From assembly GCA_016841745.1 (NCBI GenBank), contig JAENYO010000003.1, forward strand, positions 248,001-312,000: a stretch of 64,000 nucleotides of DNA, written 5' to 3'. Under the pieces are notes generated by a model. That model was not told the origin of the DNA. It ran no database searches and saw only the letters and a list, made by a program, of their open reading frames with translations. Made by a program: the position numbers and the translations under genes. The DNA comes from Acetomicrobium hydrogeniformans (GTDB taxonomy: Bacteria; Synergistota; Synergistia; Synergistales; JAFGMB01). How positions within the stretch are numbered: position 1 is the stretch's first letter; each line of letters opens with the position of its first letter. Positions 16,830 to 25,122 of the stretch are shown here, piece after piece.

Positions 16830-18107
16830 ATGAATTGGGAAATGCTGCAGAAAAAAATAGTCTGTTACAGGAGAGATCTGCACTCCTTCCCCGAGGCGGG
16901 ATGGACTGAATTCAGGACAATTTCGAAGGTGGCCGGAATCCTGGATTCCCTCGGTTTCAAGGTCCTTCTCGGTAAAGATATCATTGATGAATCCTTCATC
17001 ATGGGTAGAAATAAGGAGATAATTCCCGAACATATGGAAAGAGCTCTAAATCAGGGAGCTGAGAAAAAATGGCTGGAAAGAATGAAGGGACTTACCGGCG
17101 TTGTGGGGATCCTTGATACAGGAAAAGAAGGTCCCGTCATTTCATGTCGTTTTGATGTTGATGCTGTTGAAACGGCCGAAGCGGCTGATTCTGAACACCT
17201 CCCTTTCAGGGAAGGATTCTCTTCACAGAATATTGGTGTGATGCATTCATGCGGCCATGATGGTCATACTGCTATGGGACTGGGTCTTGCTGAAGTCCTG
17301 GCTGAGAGGAAAGAAAGTCTTACCGGGAAGATACAGTTGATCTTCCAACCTGCCGAAGAGGGAGTGAGAGGCAGTAAGGCTCTTGTTGAAAAGGGTATTC
17401 TCGATGATTCGGATCATTTTTTTGCTATCCATCTGGGGATGGGAATTCCCTCCGGTACGATCTTCGGAGGTTCCCTGGGTTTCCTCTGTACCAGAAAACT
17501 GGATGTTCATTACCGGGGTAAGTCTTCCCATGCAGGTCTTGCTCCAAACGAAGGCCATAATGCACTTCTTGCTTCTGCAACTGCCACTTTGAACCTTCAT
17601 GCCATTTCCCGTCATGGAGGTGGTGCCTCCCGTGTCAATGTAGGTGTCCTGACAGCGGGTGAAGGGAGAAATGTCATAGCTCCGGATTCCTTTATGAAGA
17701 TCGAAGTCAGGGGGCAAACTGAAGAGATAAATGATTTTGTCTACGCAAGGGCTGTCCAGATTTTAAGATCAGCAGCCGAGATGTATGAAGTTGCTTGCGG
17801 TGTTGAAATGATGGGTGAATCCTTTTCGACCAGAAGTGATGAAGAACTGGTGGATGTGGTCTGTGAAGCTGCGGGATCATCTGGACTATTCAATTCAGTC
17901 GAAAAATATGTATGGGTTAAATGGAGTGATGATGCTGCCGGTATGATGAAAAGGGTCCAGGAAAGAGGTGGAAAGTCCACCTATATCATCCTTGGTTCAG
18001 ATCTTAAGGCAGGACATCATAACGAGTTTTTTGATTTCGATGAGTCCGTTCTTTACAAGGGTGTCCGCGTACTTCTGGACTCCATAGTTATTCTTAGTCA
18101 AAAGTAA
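16830..18107 (+). CDS. M20D-family amidohydrolase, AbgA-like (aminobenzoyl-glutamate hydrolase subunit A type)
   Basis: 425 residues, close in length to AbgA. It starts RRDLHSFPEAGWTEFRT, has the AbgA-typical insert near residues 50-85, the metal-binding MHSCGHDGHTAMGLG (Cys/His ligands), QPAEEGVRGSKALVEKG, and the C-terminal HHNEFFDFDE with a further His ligand. The dimerisation lid lies around residues 210-325. AbgA acts with AbgB to release glutamate from p-aminobenzoyl-glutamate; other M20D enzymes hydrolyse N-acyl amino acids. No AbgB partner is in the window. GGAGG sits 8 bases before the ATG. It lies opposite the TAXI operon and may use the same import system. Confidence 0.88.
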   Translation: MNWEMLQKKIVCYRRDLHSFPEAGWTEFRTISKVAGILDSLGFKVLLGKDIIDESFIMGRNKEIIPEHMERALNQGAEKKWLERMKGLTGVVGILDTGKEGPVISCRFDVDAVETAEAADSEHLPFREGFSSQNIGVMHSCGHDGHTAMGLGLAEVLAERKESLTGKIQLIFQPAEEGVRGSKALVEKGILDDSDHFFAIHLGMGIPSGTIFGGSLGFLCTRKLDVHYRGKSSHAGLAPNEGHNALLASATATLNLHAISRHGGGASRVNVGVLTAGEGRNVIAPDSFMKIEVRGQTEEINDFVYARAVQILRSAAEMYEVACGVEMMGESFSTRSDEELVDVVCEAAGSSGLFNSVEKYVWVKWSDDAAGMMKRVQERGGKSTYIILGSDLKAGHHNEFFDFDESVLYKGVRVLLDSIVILSQK

Positions 18108-18183
18108 ATTTTAAAATATCTTCCGAACCTGGCATTCCTCCCGAACCTTTCTCTGCGATTTGAGCCCTTGTACCCTTGCGCTG

Positions 18184-18205
18184 AATAGTGATAATGATTA
18201 CTATT
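18184..18205. promoter_or_regulatory. Imperfect 22-bp palindrome upstream of the molybdate/tungstate-type ABC operon
   Basis: AATAGT and ACTATT form perfect outer arms around GATAATGATT. The core resembles a Fur-type metal-regulator box, but Mo/W regulators also use AT-rich palindromes. It is 180 bases upstream of the first gene. Identity of the regulator is inference. Confidence 0.4.
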
Positions 18206-18284
18206 TAAGGAAATTAGCTCTCTTTTGAGCCTTCCTGTCTAGGGGTTTATCTATGGGATAGATCCTTTGATTGTTTTGCTAAAA

Positions 18285-18325
18285 GGAGTATATCTTCCGA
18301 GTTCGAAAAGGAGAAGATATACTCC
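18285..18325. promoter_or_regulatory. Perfect 13-bp inverted repeat / hairpin in the ABC operon leader
   Basis: GGAGTATATCTTC at 18285-18297 and its exact complement at 18313-18325, with a 15-base loop. No T run follows, so it is not a standard terminator. It lies 60 bases before the start codon and could be an operator or an RNA leader structure controlling the transporter. Confidence 0.5.
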
Positions 18326-18385
18326 CATGCCCGGACCTTTTCGTTTTCTATGCAAAGGGGCATTTGGGGGGAGGCACAGTTATTT

Positions 18386-19168
18386 ATGAGGAAAGTACCC
18401 CTCTTGTTTATTCTTTTACTTTTTGGAATAGTTTTTTTCGCTCAGACCATTGCTGCTGCCGACGAGGAACCCCTTATTGTCTATTGTGGTGCTGGTCTCA
18501 TGAAACCCATGGACGAGCTTCAGGTGGCGTTCCAGGAGAAAGAAAGCTGTCCTGTCCGTATGATATATGCTGGTTCTGGAGAACTTTTCGGGATGATAGC
18601 TACCCGGAAGAGCGGAGATGTTTATATTCCTGGTGCTGAAAAGTATATCAAAGATGCCCTGAACAAGGGTTTGGTAGTTGAAAAGGGAAGCGAAACCATC
18701 TGCTATCACGTTCCTGTCATATTGACCCCAAAAGGAAATAGAGCTCATATTCAATGTCTTGAAGATTTGGCCAGAGAGGGAATAAGACTCGCTATAGCTG
18801 ATCCTCAAGCTGCAGCTATAGGTCAGGTCGGAAACAAGATCCTTGAAAAAAACGGGCTCAAGGAATCGGTTATGAAGAATGTTGTTACCAGACCGAGCAC
18901 TTCGAATCAGCTTCTTCTTTATGCGTTCACTTCCCAGGTGGATGGGGCAATAGCCTGGGAGGATCAGTCCTCCTGGGCCCAGTCAAAGGGTAAAGTGGAA
19001 ATAGTCCATATTGATACTGCAAAGAATATTATCAAGACCATCCCGGCATCAGTAGTTTCCTGTTCAAAGAGACCTGAAATCGCAGAAAGATTCATTCAGT
19101 TTATTACTTCAGATGAGGGAAAATCTGTATGGAAAAGATGGGGATTCCCCTTGGAAAAACCTCTCTAG
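18386..19168 (+). CDS. ModA-type (molybdate/tungstate-like) ABC transporter substrate-binding protein
   Basis: 260 residues from the ATG at 18386, which follows GGGGGGAGG; an in-frame ATG at 18350 has no such site. Signal peptide VPLLFILLLFGIVFFAQTIA with cleavage near AAADE. The mature protein begins EPLIVYCGAGLMKPMDELQ, has YAGSGELFGMI and RKSGDVYIPGAEKYI, and LAIADPQAAAIGQVGNKIL, matching the ModA/WtpA fold that binds an oxyanion through Ser and backbone groups. It is the first gene of a three-gene operon with permease and ATPase. Mo or W would serve formate or aldehyde oxidoreductases. Sulfate is a weaker alternative. Confidence 0.85.
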   Translation: MRKVPLLFILLLFGIVFFAQTIAAADEEPLIVYCGAGLMKPMDELQVAFQEKESCPVRMIYAGSGELFGMIATRKSGDVYIPGAEKYIKDALNKGLVVEKGSETICYHVPVILTPKGNRAHIQCLEDLAREGIRLAIADPQAAAIGQVGNKILEKNGLKESVMKNVVTRPSTSNQLLLYAFTSQVDGAIAWEDQSSWAQSKGKVEIVHIDTAKNIIKTIPASVVSCSKRPEIAERFIQFITSDEGKSVWKRWGFPLEKPL

Positions 19169-19956
19169 AAATGGGTAACAGAATATTCAGGGCAGCCCTG
19201 GGAGGAATTACGGTCCTCTTCTCAGGACTGCTCATATGGTCGGTCTTATCACTGTTACTAATGCCGGAAGGGGAGGAAATAATCGAGAGTGCCCTTTCCA
19301 GTGAGATGATCTACAGTGTTCAGCTTTCCCTTATGACAAGTCTGCTTTCTGTGATAATAGTGATGTTCCTTGCTGTTTGCATAGGTTATGTTCTGGCGAG
19401 GTTCCATTTTCCGGGACATCACCTTCTCCGTACCATTGTGGATCTTCCCATGGCCTTTCCCGAGCTTGTCTTGGGACTCTGCCTTCTTCTCCTTTTTGGA
19501 CATGGTCCTCTTGGAGACTGGCTCAAAGGAATGGGTATCCATGTGGTTTTCAGTAAATGGGCTATTGTTATTGCCCAGGTTTTTACAGCCGCTCCCTATG
19601 CCATCAGGGTTGTCTATGGTACTTTCCGGGGCATAAGTCCAAGGTATGAGCTCGTTGCAAGAAGTTTGGGATGCAGTCAGATGAAAGCTTTTCTAAGGGT
19701 ATCTGTCCCAATGGCAAGGGGCGGAATATTCGCTGCTGCAGTAATTGCCTTTGCAAGGTGTATGGGGTGTTTCGGAACAGTCCTCATTCTTGCAGGGGGT
19801 ACCAGAATGTACACTGAAACTCTTCCTATAACTCTCTATCTCAATATTTCCTATGGTAATCTTGCCATGGCAATGACCTCCGGTATTATCCTCATCAGTA
19901 TTTCCCTTGCTGCCATAATAGTATTTGAGATGCTGAATAACGAGGTTGTCCTGTGA
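19129..19956 (+). CDS. ModB-type ABC transporter permease
   Basis: Up to 275 residues with about six membrane helices and the EAA-loop equivalent ELVARSLGCSQMKAFLRVSVP near residue 180, which contacts the ATPase. The start is uncertain: ATG 19129 overlaps the binding-protein gene by 40 bases, while ATG 19171 begins 3 bases after its stop and gives 261 residues. It overlaps the ATPase gene by 4 bases. It forms the membrane channel of the oxyanion importer. Confidence 0.88.
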   Translation: MEKMGIPLGKTSLEMGNRIFRAALGGITVLFSGLLIWSVLSLLLMPEGEEIIESALSSEMIYSVQLSLMTSLLSVIIVMFLAVCIGYVLARFHFPGHHLLRTIVDLPMAFPELVLGLCLLLLFGHGPLGDWLKGMGIHVVFSKWAIVIAQVFTAAPYAIRVVYGTFRGISPRYELVARSLGCSQMKAFLRVSVPMARGGIFAAAVIAFARCMGCFGTVLILAGGTRMYTETLPITLYLNISYGNLAMAMTSGIILISISLAAIIVFEMLNNEVVL

Positions 19957-21092
19957 CGGATATTCTTTCAGTTCAGGAACTTTCCGTCGATCTTGGAGAA
20001 TTCTCTCTGAAGGATGTCTCTTTTGGAGTGCCGGAAGGATCGTACTGCTGCCTCCTTGGAGCTTCTGGTGCAGGGAAAAGTGTTCTGCTTGAAACGATAA
20101 TGGGAGGATTTTACCCTGAAAAGGGGAAGGTTTTTCTTCGGGGAAAGGACGTAACCAGCTGGCCCCCCGAGAAGCGCAAACTGGGTATTATTTTCCAGGA
20201 TTACATGCTCTTTCCCCATCTTAACGTTTTCGAAAACATTGCTTTCGGGCTCAAAGGGAAAGGGATAACAAGAGTTGAATATGAAGAGAAGGTCAGACAG
20301 ATATCAACCCAGCTACATATACAGGATCTGCTCCATCGGGATATTTCAACTCTTTCAGGAGGAGAGCAGCAGAGAACAGCCCTTGCCCGGGCTCTCATAA
20401 CAAAGCCTGAGATACTTCTGATGGATGAAGCTTTCAGTGCTCTGGACCTGTTGTCCCGGGAAAAAATGAGAAAACTTGTCAGGTCAACGATTAAGGAGTT
20501 GGGTATAACAGTCCTTCATGTTACTCATGATAGCGAAGATGTCTGGGCCCTGGCTGATCAGGTTGCAGTAATTCATGAAGGAAAACTGCTTCAGCATGGT
20601 ACACCCGAGGAAGTTTTTTGCTGTCCCAGGCCCGGTTATGTTGCCGGTCTGGTCGGTGCCAGAAATGTGCTGAGAGGCAGAGTAGAGGAATGTGATGATA
20701 TGGGTAACTCGGTAATAGAGACCCAGGGTGAATGTATTTATTCTGCGGGCAACTGGCTGCTCAAGGGTTCTGAGGTCATATCCTCGGTTCGGCCGGAAGA
20801 CATTATGGTGGCAAGAGAGGAGATGGCCATATCTTCCAGGAACCAGATAAGAGTTACCATAACTGATACGGAGCGAAGAGGCCCCCTGGTGTGGCTTACC
20901 GGAACACATGGAAAACTCCATCTTCATGCAGTGGTTACTGTAAGCTCCTATGAGTCCCTTGAACTTGATCCGGGATCGGAGGCAGTCTTTATTTTCAAGG
21001 CCCGGGCAGTTCAGATACTTGAGGGTTCAAGCGGCAGGAGCGTCGATCTGCCTTCATCGATCCCTGACTGTGTTTCAGTAGAAGATATATAA
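19953..21092 (+). CDS. ModC/WtpC-type ABC transporter ATP-binding protein
   Basis: 379 residues with a GTG start coupled to the permease stop. The nucleotide-binding domain has Walker A GASGAGKSVLLE (near 35), the Q-loop FQDYMLFPHLNVFENI, signature LSGGEQQRTALARAL (near 133), Walker B ILLMDEAFSALD and the switch His in LHVTHDSED. The C-terminal region from about residue 240 (GARNVLRGRVEE) forms a TOBE-like domain typical of molybdate and other oxyanion importers, and could sense the anion. It is the last gene of the operon, followed by a strong terminator. Confidence 0.9.
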   Translation: MTDILSVQELSVDLGEFSLKDVSFGVPEGSYCCLLGASGAGKSVLLETIMGGFYPEKGKVFLRGKDVTSWPPEKRKLGIIFQDYMLFPHLNVFENIAFGLKGKGITRVEYEEKVRQISTQLHIQDLLHRDISTLSGGEQQRTALARALITKPEILLMDEAFSALDLLSREKMRKLVRSTIKELGITVLHVTHDSEDVWALADQVAVIHEGKLLQHGTPEEVFCCPRPGYVAGLVGARNVLRGRVEECDDMGNSVIETQGECIYSAGNWLLKGSEVISSVRPEDIMVAREEMAISSRNQIRVTITDTERRGPLVWLTGTHGKLHLHAVVTVSSYESLELDPGSEAVFIFKARAVQILEGSSGRSVDLPSSIPDCVSVEDI

Positions 21093-21101
21093 AAGGTAAT
21101 G

Positions 21102-21137
21102 CAAAGGCGATCCCTTGGCGGATCGCCTTTATTTTTT
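21102..21137. terminator. Bidirectional terminator
   Basis: AAAGGCGATCC / GGATCGCCTTT stem followed by ATTTTTT, between the convergent ATPase and glycerol dehydrogenase genes. Confidence 0.92.
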
Positions 21138-21150
21138 CGATTATTCTTAT

Positions 21151-22248
21151 CTAACAGGTTGAAAGATACATTTTCCCGATAGCATCAGCGACTATCATGG
21201 CTTGAGCTACATCTTTGCCTGTAACCTTTCTTGGCATATTCCATATGGTTTCACCCGCGGCACAAGCCATTTCTCCTGCAGGAAGAAGTTTTTCAAGGGA
21301 GAACTCGGAACAGCCAAGCTGCTCAAGGGTCACAGGAAGTCCTACTGAAATGCAGAAGCTGACAACTTCGTCAAATATTTCTCTGGGTGCGTCCTGAAGT
21401 ACTAGCTGTACAAGGGTTCCAAAGGCAACCTTCTCGCCATGGTAGCAATGGTGCATCTCTTCAATGGTTGTCATCCCGTTATGTATAGCATGGGCTCCTG
21501 CGAGGCCTCCGCTCTCAAATCCAAGTCCTGAAAGCAGGGTATTGGCTTCTACAATTCTTTCAAAAGCCGGAGATACCACCTGGGCAGCACATGCTGCTTT
21601 GGCTTCGATCCCATACTCGATAAGCTGATCGTAGCAGAGTCTGGCAAGTGCGAGAGCGGCCTGTGTGTTTTTACCGCCAGAAAGATTGGGGGCTGCGATC
21701 TTGTCACATGCTTCGGCCTCGAACCATGTCGCGAGAGCATCTCCCATACCTGATACGAAGAGTCTGAGAGGAGCTTTGACGATTATTTCGGTATCAACTA
21801 TGATCATGTCAGGGTTTTTCATTACAACATAGCGGTCAAAAATGCCTTCATCCGTGTAAACTACGGAAAGTCCGCTGCATGGGGCATCTGTGGCGGCTAT
21901 TGTAGGAATAATTACAATGGGTATGCCCAGTTCAAGGGCCACCATTTTGCCCGTATCAAGGGTCTTACCTCCGCCAGCGCCAATTATGACGTCAGCCCCT
22001 TTTGTTTTTGCTAAGGCAGCAACTCTCTTTATTTCCTTATCGCAGCATTCTCCGCCAAAAGGTTCTTCAAAATATTGGATAGCATTCTTGGTAAAGCTGG
22101 CTTTGAGGGCATCCCTTACGGAACCCAGACCCCTTTTTCCTCCAAGAACAAGAGCCTTTTTACCAAGAAGGACAACTTGTTCTCCTGCTTCTGCACATGC
22201 TCCTGCTCCCTGAACGTATCTTCCTGGGGCTACTAGAATACTTTGCAC
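21151..22248 (-). CDS. gldA: Glycerol dehydrogenase (iron/zinc alcohol dehydrogenase superfamily)
   Basis: 365 residues, the usual GldA length. NAD binding: GAGGGKTLDTGKMVA near residue 91 and IPTIAATDAPCS. The metal ligands are the Asp in SGMGDALATWFEAEAC, the His in GLAGAHAIHNGMT and the His in HHCYHGEKVAFGTLVQ, exactly spaced as in GldA. It oxidises glycerol to dihydroxyacetone with NAD+, or reduces related carbonyls. It is transcribed alone; a 12-bp inverted repeat just upstream suggests regulation. Confidence 0.92.
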   Translation of the reverse strand: MQSILVAPGRYVQGAGACAEAGEQVVLLGKKALVLGGKRGLGSVRDALKASFTKNAIQYFEEPFGGECCDKEIKRVAALAKTKGADVIIGAGGGKTLDTGKMVALELGIPIVIIPTIAATDAPCSGLSVVYTDEGIFDRYVVMKNPDMIIVDTEIIVKAPLRLFVSGMGDALATWFEAEACDKIAAPNLSGGKNTQAALALARLCYDQLIEYGIEAKAACAAQVVSPAFERIVEANTLLSGLGFESGGLAGAHAIHNGMTTIEEMHHCYHGEKVAFGTLVQLVLQDAPREIFDEVVSFCISVGLPVTLEQLGCSEFSLEKLLPAGEMACAAGETIWNMPRKVTGKDVAQAMIVADAIGKMYLSTC

Positions 22249-22286
22249 TTTACATTCCTCCTTATGATATGTACCTATATGTATTT

Positions 22287-22318
22287 ATATTGTTTTAGCA
22301 ATAGTCCTAAAACAATAT
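22287..22318. promoter_or_regulatory. Perfect 12-bp inverted repeat upstream of gldA
   Basis: ATATTGTTTTAG at 22287-22298 and its exact complement at 22307-22318, with an 8-base spacer. It begins 39 bases upstream of the gldA start. There is no T run, and a TATAAA hexamer on the minus strand overlaps its inner end, so an operator at the gldA promoter is the best reading. Confidence 0.55.
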
Positions 22319-23172
22319 GGTGTTCAGATCCTTATGGGGACTGCTTACAATGATATTTATGAGAAGCCCTTTTTTAGCTGCGACATTGTGTATAAGTAGG
22401 GTCAAGCCTTGCATGAGCGGTTTTGTGGTACAACATTATTCATGGTCAGACCTTGACAGACCGGATCTTCAGACCCTATCGATCACATAATGTCCTGAGG
22501 CGACAGATGGAAAGATGTCTTTCTTTTCGAGGGAGACCGCCTGCTTTTCCTCGATGTCTACTGCAAAGTGGTAGAACGCTTAGGATGAATTTGTTATGCC
22601 TATTGCCTTATGACCAATCACTAAGAACAGATCTCCTCACCAGGGAGGAAGCTTTCAGACTATTTTTCATCTCATCGCAGGAAAAGAATGGCAACAGGTT
22701 ACGGATCGGACAGCTGCTCCATGAGAGGGTTCGGGAAGATATTCAGGGTACATATCAGTACGGTTGCAGGGCTGTTGAATGCAGGTAAAAACATAACACT
22801 ATTAACCGCTCAGAGAGGTAACAATGGAACATAGAGAGGACTGAATCGCCTGATGATTTAATTTGATCCACCCAAGACTCATAAACCTCTGGAGATAACC
22901 AGATTTATGTATTCTTCCTTATTATGAGCTAATTGATTCACTAACTATTATAACAGAGTAGGGGAATGTTTACCTTTATATTTTCAGTTATATCAAAGAT
23001 TTAACAGCTTTCAAGAGCCAGTGAAAGTTGAGTTTGATATTGTTGAAAAAAATGTTGGGGGTCAGTTCTGTCATGTCCGTTTTTCTGAATGACCTTTCTT
23101 TGTGTTATATTTCAATCTGTTCGCTGATTGATATAAGCTTGGTAACATTCGGGAAAGAGGGCCTGTATATCC
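22319..23172. other. Long region without a clear intact gene
   Basis: About 850 bases between gldA and the DUF89 gene. An open frame at 22423-22788 (121 codons) exists but has no ribosome-binding site or recognisable motif. Inside it, a shifted frame around 22495-22590 gives protein-like text (DRWKDVFLFEGDRLLFLDVY) before a stop, and the region near 22610-22740 gives FRLFFISSQEKNGNRL in the first frame. This pattern suggests a decayed, frameshifted gene. The rest is AT-rich and featureless apart from the promoter expected for the DUF89 gene. Confidence 0.35.
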
Positions 23173-24057
23173 ATGGAACTATATCCAAACTGTGTGACCT
23201 GTGTAATTAACAACCTTCTCCATACGGCTGAAAAGATCCTCCCTGACCCTGATGCCCAGATGGAACTGCTTCAGATGGTAATGGAACGTTTTCGTCCGGA
23301 AATGAGGACAGGATCTTCTGCCCCCGTACTTACAGAGATCGCATATTCCCTTCTAAGGGAAATGACCGGTGTGGAAGATCCTTTCAGTGAAGTGAAAGAG
23401 GATTTTAACTGTCTCATGCTAGGCCTTGAGGATAGTTATCGGGAATTGGTGAAGGGCACGGATTATCCCCTTCATTCTGCCTTTGTTCTGGCCGGTTCGG
23501 CGAATTTCATCGATTTCGGTGCTTTTCATCATGTTTCGGGAGAAAAGGTCCTCTCTGTCCTTGAGGAACATATGAAGTGCACCAGACTTCAGAAGGAAAC
23601 ATTTGCCTCATTTCTGAAACTTATCGAGGAGCACCGTTCTCTTCTTATCCTTTGTGATAACTGCGGAGAGATAGTTCTGGACAAGATCCTTGTCATTGAA
23701 CTACAGAAACGTTTTCCGGACATTTCCATTACCTGTGCGGTGAGAGGCAGACCCATATTGAACGATGCAACCATTGAAGATGCTGTATATGTTGGGTTGG
23801 ACAGACTCTGTAATGTTGTTTCTTCCGGAAGTGAGATAGCTGGTTTTGATCCTGGAAACTGCCCCTTCGAATTTTCCGGGATTTACGATAAGAGCCCGGT
23901 TGTTCTCTGTAAGGGAGTAGGAAATTTCGAGAGCGCTCCTTTCGGTGATAAACGTCTTTTCTTTCTTTTTATTGTCAAGTGCGAGAACCTTTCAAAAAGA
24001 TTGGGTCTTCCCCTGAAATCTATTGTATTCCAGCAGGGACGGGGAAGTCTTTTGTAA
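23173..24057 (+). CDS. DUF89 / ARMT1-like family protein
   Basis: 294 residues. The N-terminal CVTCVINN supplies the paired Cys seen in bacterial and archaeal members. The core motif LILCDNCGEIVLDKILVIEL (near 158) contains the Asp-Asn metal site, followed by VRGRPILNDATIEDA and VVLCKGVGNFES, all diagnostic of DUF89. Family members are metal-dependent phosphatases proposed to remove damaged sugar or cofactor phosphates. The neighbours give no clue to substrate. The start at 23173 has AGAGGG 11 bases upstream. Confidence 0.9.
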   Translation: MELYPNCVTCVINNLLHTAEKILPDPDAQMELLQMVMERFRPEMRTGSSAPVLTEIAYSLLREMTGVEDPFSEVKEDFNCLMLGLEDSYRELVKGTDYPLHSAFVLAGSANFIDFGAFHHVSGEKVLSVLEEHMKCTRLQKETFASFLKLIEEHRSLLILCDNCGEIVLDKILVIELQKRFPDISITCAVRGRPILNDATIEDAVYVGLDRLCNVVSSGSEIAGFDPGNCPFEFSGIYDKSPVVLCKGVGNFESAPFGDKRLFFLFIVKCENLSKRLGLPLKSIVFQQGRGSLL

Positions 24058-24096
24058 GGTTTTAAGACTGAAGTCTAACGGTAACTTCATCCTGTT

Positions 24097-24255
24097 ATGC
24101 CCATGAAAATCCGTGTTGCCCGCCATATGACCACCTTGATCAAAGAACTGGAGATCTTCTCTCAGATGGACCCTTCCAGGGCTGTCGTTGTAAAGGGAAT
24201 ACCATCTTGCCTGAAGATGGTGGATTCAGGTCTTGGTGTCTTTTTTGCAATATAA
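24097..24255 (+). CDS. Possible small protein or gene remnant, 52 aa
   Basis: ATG at 24097 to TAA at 24253-24255. The product (containing MTTLIKELEIFSQMDPSRA and SCLKMVDSGLGVFFAI) has composition and codon use like a real protein, but there is no convincing ribosome-binding site and no family is recognised. It may be what is left of a longer gene in the gap between the DUF89 and TetR genes. Confidence 0.3.
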   Translation: MPMKIRVARHMTTLIKELEIFSQMDPSRAVVVKGIPSCLKMVDSGLGVFFAI

Positions 24256-24283
24256 AAGGTCTCTCTGAAGTTAATTTTACTCA

Positions 24284-24313
24284 TTGACATAAAATGACGT
24301 TACGTCATATACT
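24284..24313 (+). promoter_or_regulatory. Promoter of the TetR gene with a palindromic operator in the spacer
   Basis: TTGACA at 24284-24289, 18-base spacer, TATACT at 24308-24313. The spacer contains ATGACGT-T-ACGTCAT (24294-24308), a perfect 7-bp-arm palindrome. A repressor bound there would block RNA polymerase, so autoregulation by the adjacent TetR protein is likely. The -10 box ends only 8 bases before the start codon at 24322, so the mRNA is probably leaderless. Confidence 0.75.
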
Positions 24314-24321
24314 TCTTTGTT

Positions 24322-25029
24322 ATGGGGACTTATAGCAGAAAACAGAGAGAGTTTGAAAAAAGAGAACAGTTGATCCTTGAGGCCGGAAGAAAAATGCTTC
24401 TGGAAAGGGGTTACCTTGGTCTTAATATGGAACGGATAGCTGAAGAAATAGAGTATTCCAAGGGAACCCTTTACAAGCATTTCTGCTGCAAGGAAGACCT
24501 TGTGGGTCGATTGATGATAGAAACACTCAAGAAGATACGGGAAATTATCCTCAAGGCTGAAGGGATCAGCGGTACTGCCAGGGAGAGAATGACAGCCATA
24601 GGGTTTGGGCTGGGGCCTTTCATGATCCTTAATCCGGGACATTTAAGAACCTATGAGCTTATGCGGATAGGTTCTTTAAGGGAGAAAGTCTCTCCTGAAA
24701 AACTTGAGACCATTCATGATCTTCATCATGAACTTATTTCCATTATAGAAAAACTCCTGGATGAAGCTCTTGAAAAGGGGGAACTGGTCCTATCTTGTCC
24801 GGAACAGAAGGAAAATATCATTGCAGCTGGCTGGTCAATGGCTATAGGTGCCTATATGGTTTTTTCAGACGTTGATGACAGGCATGTTTTCCCGGGAATA
24901 GACTTTAAGAATCTTTTTCCGGATGCTCTCCAGGTAATGATGGATGGCCTGGCCTGGGTCCCTCTTTCTTCTGAAAGGGATTATAAAGGGATCGTTGAAA
25001 CCAGGCTCAGGGAACAGGGCTTCTTATAG
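24322..25029 (+). CDS. TetR/AcrR family transcriptional regulator
   Basis: 235 residues. The N-terminal helix-turn-helix spans about residues 10-60 (LILEAGRKMLLERGYLGLNM, IAEEIEYSKGTLYKHF). The ligand-binding domain has no recognisable substrate motif. There is no ribosome-binding site, and the promoter places the transcript start almost at the ATG. It is followed by a cation diffusion facilitator gene and an ArsN2-like acetyltransferase gene, so it may control metal or toxicant export; this is inferred from adjacency. Confidence 0.92.
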   Translation: MGTYSRKQREFEKREQLILEAGRKMLLERGYLGLNMERIAEEIEYSKGTLYKHFCCKEDLVGRLMIETLKKIREIILKAEGISGTARERMTAIGFGLGPFMILNPGHLRTYELMRIGSLREKVSPEKLETIHDLHHELISIIEKLLDEALEKGELVLSCPEQKENIIAAGWSMAIGAYMVFSDVDDRHVFPGIDFKNLFPDALQVMMDGLAWVPLSSERDYKGIVETRLREQGFL

Positions 25030-25122
25030 AAATACAGTTTCCAGGGAAAAGGGTTCCTGTTCAGTTTTGCTCATAGACTATGAAACAACAAAAAATGAAC
25101 CATAGGGAAGGATCCAGGTAAA

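Noticed and set aside
22395-22440. GCATGAGCGGTTTTG and the R3 cores at 39135, 40950 and 43803 as remnants of group II intron domain 5
   Set aside because: The tetraloop hairpin of domain 5 (GAGC...GTTC-type stem with GAAA loop) cannot be drawn in any copy, and no intron-encoded reverse transcriptase is nearby.
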